A stretch of 33,474 nucleotides of DNA, taken from assembly GCA_026397715.1 (NCBI GenBank), contig JAPLUN010000253.1:1-33474 (forward strand), given 5' to 3'. Position numbers and translations under genes: made by a program. Shown here piece by piece: positions 30,073 to 33,474 of the stretch. The notes beneath the pieces were generated by a model, which was given only the letters and a program-made list of their open reading frames with translations, did no database searches and was not told the DNA's origin. This DNA comes from Verrucomicrobiota bacterium. Lineage in GTDB: Bacteria; Verrucomicrobiota; Verrucomicrobiia; Verrucomicrobiales; Verrucomicrobiaceae. Within the stretch, counting starts at the first letter, position 1; each line of letters begins with the position of its first letter.

Positions 30073-31125
30073 TCAGGAAACCGTCAAGACGCTGGATTCA
30101 TCCAGCTCTGCCAGCTCACTCAGCAAGGTCGTTGCATACGTGCCCTTGGGAAGATCAAAACAGATTTTCAGGTCACCATTTTCCATCACCTCAAACTTGG
30201 AGTCGAGCGGCCGCAGCCGCATCACCCGGCGCTCCTGCCGCAATCCGAAGGCTTCGAGTCCAGCGGTGATGTCGGGAAACTCAGCTAGCAGTTCCTGCTC
30301 GAGTCTGCGCACCTCGCCCACACTTTGCAGCTCACCACTGCCCCACAGGGGCGCGGTGAGTTCGACGATGCCCTTTTCTAAACGCGCGACTTCATCTCCA
30401 CGTTGATTTTCCGGCAGCAGGATGGTGCCGTTGTCAGGAAACCCGAAGACCTCACCTGCCAGCGGTTTATCCCAACTCCCTCGTGTCATGCGACTGGCCA
30501 CGACGACGTTGAACAAATGACTGCGCGCAGCAGAAAGAAGGATGCCTCTCAGCAGGCGATCCCCCGGTGTGAACTCTCCGCGAAACATGGCCTGCGCCTT
30601 CGCCACATTTTGTCCTTCGTTGCCGAAGCGCTGGGTGCCGAAGTAATTTGGAGCACCCTTCTCCGTGATCGCACGCCAGCGCTGCGCGGCAAGTGCGGCA
30701 TCGAAATTCGGCTCACGCAGTCGGATGGTGAAGCGATTCCCCAGATGAATGCCACGCCGAAGCTTGCGCAAATTGCGAGTGATACGCAGCACGCGCAGCC
30801 CCTCAGACTCCAGCGCCGCTGGTTCCGGCGATGCCTGCCCCGGCATGTGCAGGCTGAACCACTGGCGAGTGACCGCATGGCGGTCCTTCAGCCCGCAGTG
30901 GCTGACCAGCCGACGCCGAATGCCCACCGAATCCGCCAGTCGCGCAGCCGCAGCATTGCTGTCCAGATTACGCTTCTCCGCCCAGACAAGGCAGTGCTCT
31001 CCCTCGCCTGAAGGTTCAAACCCGAGCAACTCCTCCACTACAAAATCCTCCGGCTGCACTTTGAAACGTGCACGACCTAAAGGGCCGCCATGCAAGTAGG
31101 GAGGATCGTTCGAATCTAAGGTCAT
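30073..31125 (-). CDS. truD: tRNA pseudouridine synthase D
   Basis: The 350-residue enzyme converts U13 of tRNA to pseudouridine (TruD/Pus7 family). FKVQPEDFVVEELLGFEPSGEGEHCLVWAEKRN is the family's N-terminal region, SHCGLKDRHAVTRQWFS holds the catalytic Asp81, and GAPNYFGTQRFG, LLSAARSHLFNVVVASRM and the C-terminal FDLPKGTYATTLLSEL are characteristic blocks. The start ATG at 31125 is 2 bases after the stop of the upstream FMN enzyme (TGA at 31130-31128), so it is translationally coupled; the TTG at 31131 is unlikely. A metabolic gene driving a tRNA-modification gene is an unusual pairing. Confidence 0.92.
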   Translation of the reverse strand: MTLDSNDPPYLHGGPLGRARFKVQPEDFVVEELLGFEPSGEGEHCLVWAEKRNLDSNAAAARLADSVGIRRRLVSHCGLKDRHAVTRQWFSLHMPGQASPEPAALESEGLRVLRITRNLRKLRRGIHLGNRFTIRLREPNFDAALAAQRWRAITEKGAPNYFGTQRFGNEGQNVAKAQAMFRGEFTPGDRLLRGILLSAARSHLFNVVVASRMTRGSWDKPLAGEVFGFPDNGTILLPENQRGDEVARLEKGIVELTAPLWGSGELQSVGEVRRLEQELLAEFPDITAGLEAFGLRQERRVMRLRPLDSKFEVMENGDLKICFDLPKGTYATTLLSELAELDESSVLTVS

Positions 31126-31127
31126 AT

Positions 31128-32288
31128 TCAAGCCTCGGGCCCGCTCACCAGATGTTTCGGCAGGTCCGCCACACGCTCACATCCCACCTGCTCCATCACC
31201 TGCTTGATCTGGCGCTTCAGCATCGTCATCGTATGATCACCACCGGCTTTGCCCAGTGCCGCGACACCATACATGAAGGAACGCCCCATGAAGGCAAATT
31301 TCGCACCGCTGGCGAGAGCGCAGGCCACATCCGGACCAGCACGCAGGCCGCTGTCGATCATGACCGTGGTACGCTGTCCAAATTTCTTCGCGAGTTCGGT
31401 GAGCGGTTTGATGGTGGACTGTCCGGCATCAAGCTGACGGCCACCATGATTGGACACAATAAAACCATCCACTCCCAGACCCAGCGCCGTTTCGGCATCC
31501 TCCTCAGTAACAACCCCCTTCACGACGAGCTTGCCCTTCCAGCGCTCACGAATAGCTTTGATCTTCGTCGGATTCAAACGACCCGAGAAAGTCTTGTTCA
31601 TGAAAAGGCCGAGGTGTTTCATGTTCAGCCCCTTCGGCAGATAGGGCTTCATCGTCTTGAACTCCGGCGCACCTGCCGCGAGCTGACTGAATGACCACGT
31701 GGGATGCAGCATCATCTGAATCACATTGCGCACCGACATGCGCGGCGGGATGGACAGACCGTTGCGGATTTCCTTGGGCCGATAGGCAAAGGTGGGAGTG
31801 TCCGCGAGGATGACTAGCACTGGAAAACCCGCATCCCGCGCACGATCCAGCAGCTTGTCGCGCAGCGAATCCTCAGCGGGATGGTAAAGCTGAAACCAGG
31901 CCTTCCCCTGCGTGAGCTCGGCCACCGTTTCGATGCTGGCCGTCGCGACCGTGCTGAGGGTGAAGGGAATGTTATGCTGATGCGCCGCTTTTGCGATGAT
32001 CTCGGTCGCTTTGGGCCAGATCAGTCCCTGCAGCCCGATGGGCGAGACGCCAAAAGGAGCATCGTAAGTCGTGCCAAAGAGCTCCGTCTTCAGGTCAGAG
32101 CCGGGATAGTCCCGCAAATACCAGGGCCGCAGCTGCACCTGCCGGATTTCATCCGTGTTGCGCTGGAGATTGATGTTTGAGAAGCAGCCGCCCTCCAAAT
32201 ACTCAAAGGCAAAGCGCGGCACACGCTGGCGCGCTCTCTCGCGAAGATGTTCGATGGAGGGGTAGTTGGAATTGAAAGCTTCAGACAT
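31128..32288 (-). CDS. lldD: FMN-dependent alpha-hydroxy-acid dehydrogenase (L-lactate dehydrogenase type)
   Basis: The 386-residue TIM-barrel flavoenzyme belongs to the family of L-lactate dehydrogenase (LldD), lactate oxidase and glycolate oxidase. It oxidises an L-2-hydroxy acid to a keto acid with FMN. Diagnostic stretches are PFGVSPIGLQGLIWP (flavin-binding), WFQLYHPAED, the active-site VSNHGGRQLDAG (His281 base, Arg284) and VMIDSGLRAGPDVACALASGA with MGRSFMYG for the phosphate of FMN. Substrate specificity and electron acceptor cannot be fixed from sequence, so the symbol is provisional. It is directly followed by truD and preceded by about 158 bases with no recognisable gene. Confidence 0.85.
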   Translation of the reverse strand: MSEAFNSNYPSIEHLRERARQRVPRFAFEYLEGGCFSNINLQRNTDEIRQVQLRPWYLRDYPGSDLKTELFGTTYDAPFGVSPIGLQGLIWPKATEIIAKAAHQHNIPFTLSTVATASIETVAELTQGKAWFQLYHPAEDSLRDKLLDRARDAGFPVLVILADTPTFAYRPKEIRNGLSIPPRMSVRNVIQMMLHPTWSFSQLAAGAPEFKTMKPYLPKGLNMKHLGLFMNKTFSGRLNPTKIKAIRERWKGKLVVKGVVTEEDAETALGLGVDGFIVSNHGGRQLDAGQSTIKPLTELAKKFGQRTTVMIDSGLRAGPDVACALASGAKFAFMGRSFMYGVAALGKAGGDHTMTMLKRQIKQVMEQVGCERVADLPKHLVSGPEA

Positions 32289-32446
32289 GGGGCGTGAGTG
32301 ATTTGCAGTGAAGACGAAAACCGCTGACCGATCAACACTGGCGGCTGCCCATCTTCATCGGCAGTAAACGCCGGATTTACAATCTTCAAACACACACACT
32401 GCAAATACCGGAATGCACATGGTTCAGCCACCAGTCGCGTGCTGCC

Positions 32447-33474
32447 TCACTTGACCTCAAACGGAGCATTCGCCGTCGCGGCATGACCGTTTCCATCACT
32501 GACCCAGACATGCAGCCGGTACCTGCCGGGTTGTTTCGGTACCTTCACCTGGGCCTGGTCACCCTCGGTCGAGGTGATCGCCCCTTCGACCGCAGCAGGC
32601 ATCCGCAAACGCTGCCCGGCGTCGTGGCCGGTCTTTTCAGGCAGCACGGCCCAGTGCCAGACGAGAGCATCTCCTTCAGGATCTGTGGCCTCAGCGCGAA
32701 CCTTGAATGCCGCACCTGCTGCCACTGCTTCCGACGGAGTTTCCTTCAGAGACTGGATCTTGGGCGCACGATTGTGTGGCACCCGCCCGCTCCATTTTTC
32801 TTCCAGGACATCCACCGATCCGGTCGTTTCTCCGTCATTCGTCAGCAGGCCGAACCACGTCACCGTGGCCTCATACTTCCAGCCCCATACAAACGCATAG
32901 CTCCCCAGACACGCACCGCCCTGCGCAATCACTGCGTCATAACCACGCCGCATCATCTCTGCTTTTTCCGTGCTCGTTTGTTCCAAGGGTGCGCCGGACT
33001 TGCTCTTCGGCCTTTCCCAAAAACCCTGTGGACCCCATTCCGTGACCAGCCAGGGACGTGTCCAGCCCATCTTTGCCAGCTGCCCACGCAGAGTGAACAA
33101 ACCACCATAAGTGTTCACGCCCACAAAGTCGAGATGCGGAGCATGTTCATTCATGCCCTTCGCCTTCTGTTCAGTCATGCCGGCCACGGCGGTGAAGGTC
33201 GGATGCGCCGGATCATTCTCCTTCACCATCAGAGCCAGCTTCTCCAGTTGCTGCCAGAAAGCTGGCTGCGAGCCGTCACCCTCCACCTCATTCCCCAGCC
33301 CCCAGGCCAGCAGCGCGGGATGCTCGCGGAACTGCATCACCACCCGCTTCACTCGCTCCTGTTGTCTGGCGCAATGTTCCGGTTTGGCATACGAAAACCA
33401 CGAGCACTCCGGCTCCAGCCAAATCCCGGCGCACACCGTCAACCCCAGTTTCTCCGCCTCCTGCAGCGTCTTCT
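32447..33474 (-). CDS. GH2-like glycoside hydrolase, C-terminal part (5' end outside window)
   Basis: The frame is open to the window edge, so only the C-terminal ~340 residues are seen. The TIM-barrel part has LTVCAGIWLEPECSW, the acid/base-type strand LLAWGLGNEVEGDG and the nucleophile-type strand WLVTEWGPQGFWERP, typical of clan GH-A enzymes such as family 2 glycosidases. After Trp-rich barrel end (FVWGWKYEATVTWFGLL) comes an immunoglobulin-like domain of about 100 residues (RAEATDPEGDALVWHWAVLP ... GRYRLHVWVSDGNGH) of the PKD/cadherin kind. The family number is tentative; specificity cannot be assigned. It runs toward lldD with 158 bases between, where I see no clear terminator. The TTG at 33442 is not a credible start. 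Confidence 0.75.
   Translation of the reverse strand, partial: KTLQEAEKLGLTVCAGIWLEPECSWFSYAKPEHCARQQERVKRVVMQFREHPALLAWGLGNEVEGDGSQPAFWQQLEKLALMVKENDPAHPTFTAVAGMTEQKAKGMNEHAPHLDFVGVNTYGGLFTLRGQLAKMGWTRPWLVTEWGPQGFWERPKSKSGAPLEQTSTEKAEMMRRGYDAVIAQGGACLGSYAFVWGWKYEATVTWFGLLTNDGETTGSVDVLEEKWSGRVPHNRAPKIQSLKETPSEAVAAGAAFKVRAEATDPEGDALVWHWAVLPEKTGHDAGQRLRMPAAVEGAITSTEGDQAQVKVPKQPGRYRLHVWVSDGNGHAATANAPFEVK

Noticed and set aside
32289..32446. Gap between the GH2-like gene and lldD examined for a terminator, tRNA or small ORF
   Set aside because: Only a weak CTGCC/GGCAG hairpin without a T-run and a poor TTGAAG/TACTGC promoter-like pair were found; nothing I can support.

Overview
The window (33,474 bp, visibly GC-rich) looks like chromosomal DNA of a Gram-negative member of the PVC group, most likely Verrucomicrobia (Verrucomicrobiaceae/Prosthecobacter-like). 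This is inferred from protein style, not from a marker gene: an SHD1 plus discoidin-like secreted protein, tandem secretin/STN-type modules of a kind I associate with Verrucomicrobia, CehA/McbA, SGNH and CBM9-like secreted proteins, an outer-membrane barrel ending in Phe, and few Shine-Dalgarno sequences. I saw no tRNA, rRNA, CRISPR array or insertion sequence.

Layout. 1-708: 3' end of a clpC-type AAA+ gene with an in-frame TAA at 40-42, followed by a CHASE2-like membrane protein (739-1947). 1952-6873: secreted SHD1/discoidin-like protein (minus), beta-CASP metallo-beta-lactamase hydrolase, folA, a 313-bp gap holding a strong terminator and a possible small RNA, then a calcineurin-like phosphoesterase overlapping a family 9 glycosyltransferase.

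6885-11495: a metal-response locus that reads as one designed unit. Leftward are a CopA-type multicopper oxidase fused to a CopB-like outer-membrane barrel and two small exported TRASH/YHS-like Cys proteins. Rightward are genes in the order of cnrYXH (membrane anti-sigma candidate, periplasmic metal sensor, ECF sigma factor), then a Cys-rich lipoprotein and a terminator. All three transcription units are preceded by the same two-block element, AGGGTTT-N14-GTT(T/A)GTC, with identical spacing. This is the best candidate in the window for the promoter of the local ECF sigma factor.

11649-19392: LTA-synthase-like phosphotransferase, exported D-aminoacylase-type amidohydrolase divergent from ddl, overlapping MFS and RarD transporter genes, and gap with its own terminator.

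19508-23529: a BlaI repressor gene with two BlaI/MecI-type operator boxes around its promoter, followed by a 1072-residue BlaR1-like M56 membrane protease. Its usual beta-lactam-binding sensor domain is absent and is replaced by about 740 residues of secretin-like and repeated STN-like modules. A small RNase III-like protein follows.

23530-33474: mostly minus-strand, mostly exported catabolic or hydrolytic proteins (Tat-type FAD oxidoreductase, CehA/McbA PHP hydrolase, SGNH-like protein, phosphoesterase, an FMN-dependent lactate-dehydrogenase-type enzyme coupled to truD, and a GH2-like glycosidase cut by the window edge), with one plus-strand CBM9-like protein.

The two regions most worth attention are the copper/ECF locus with its shared promoter element, and the BlaI/BlaR1-secretin signalling pair.
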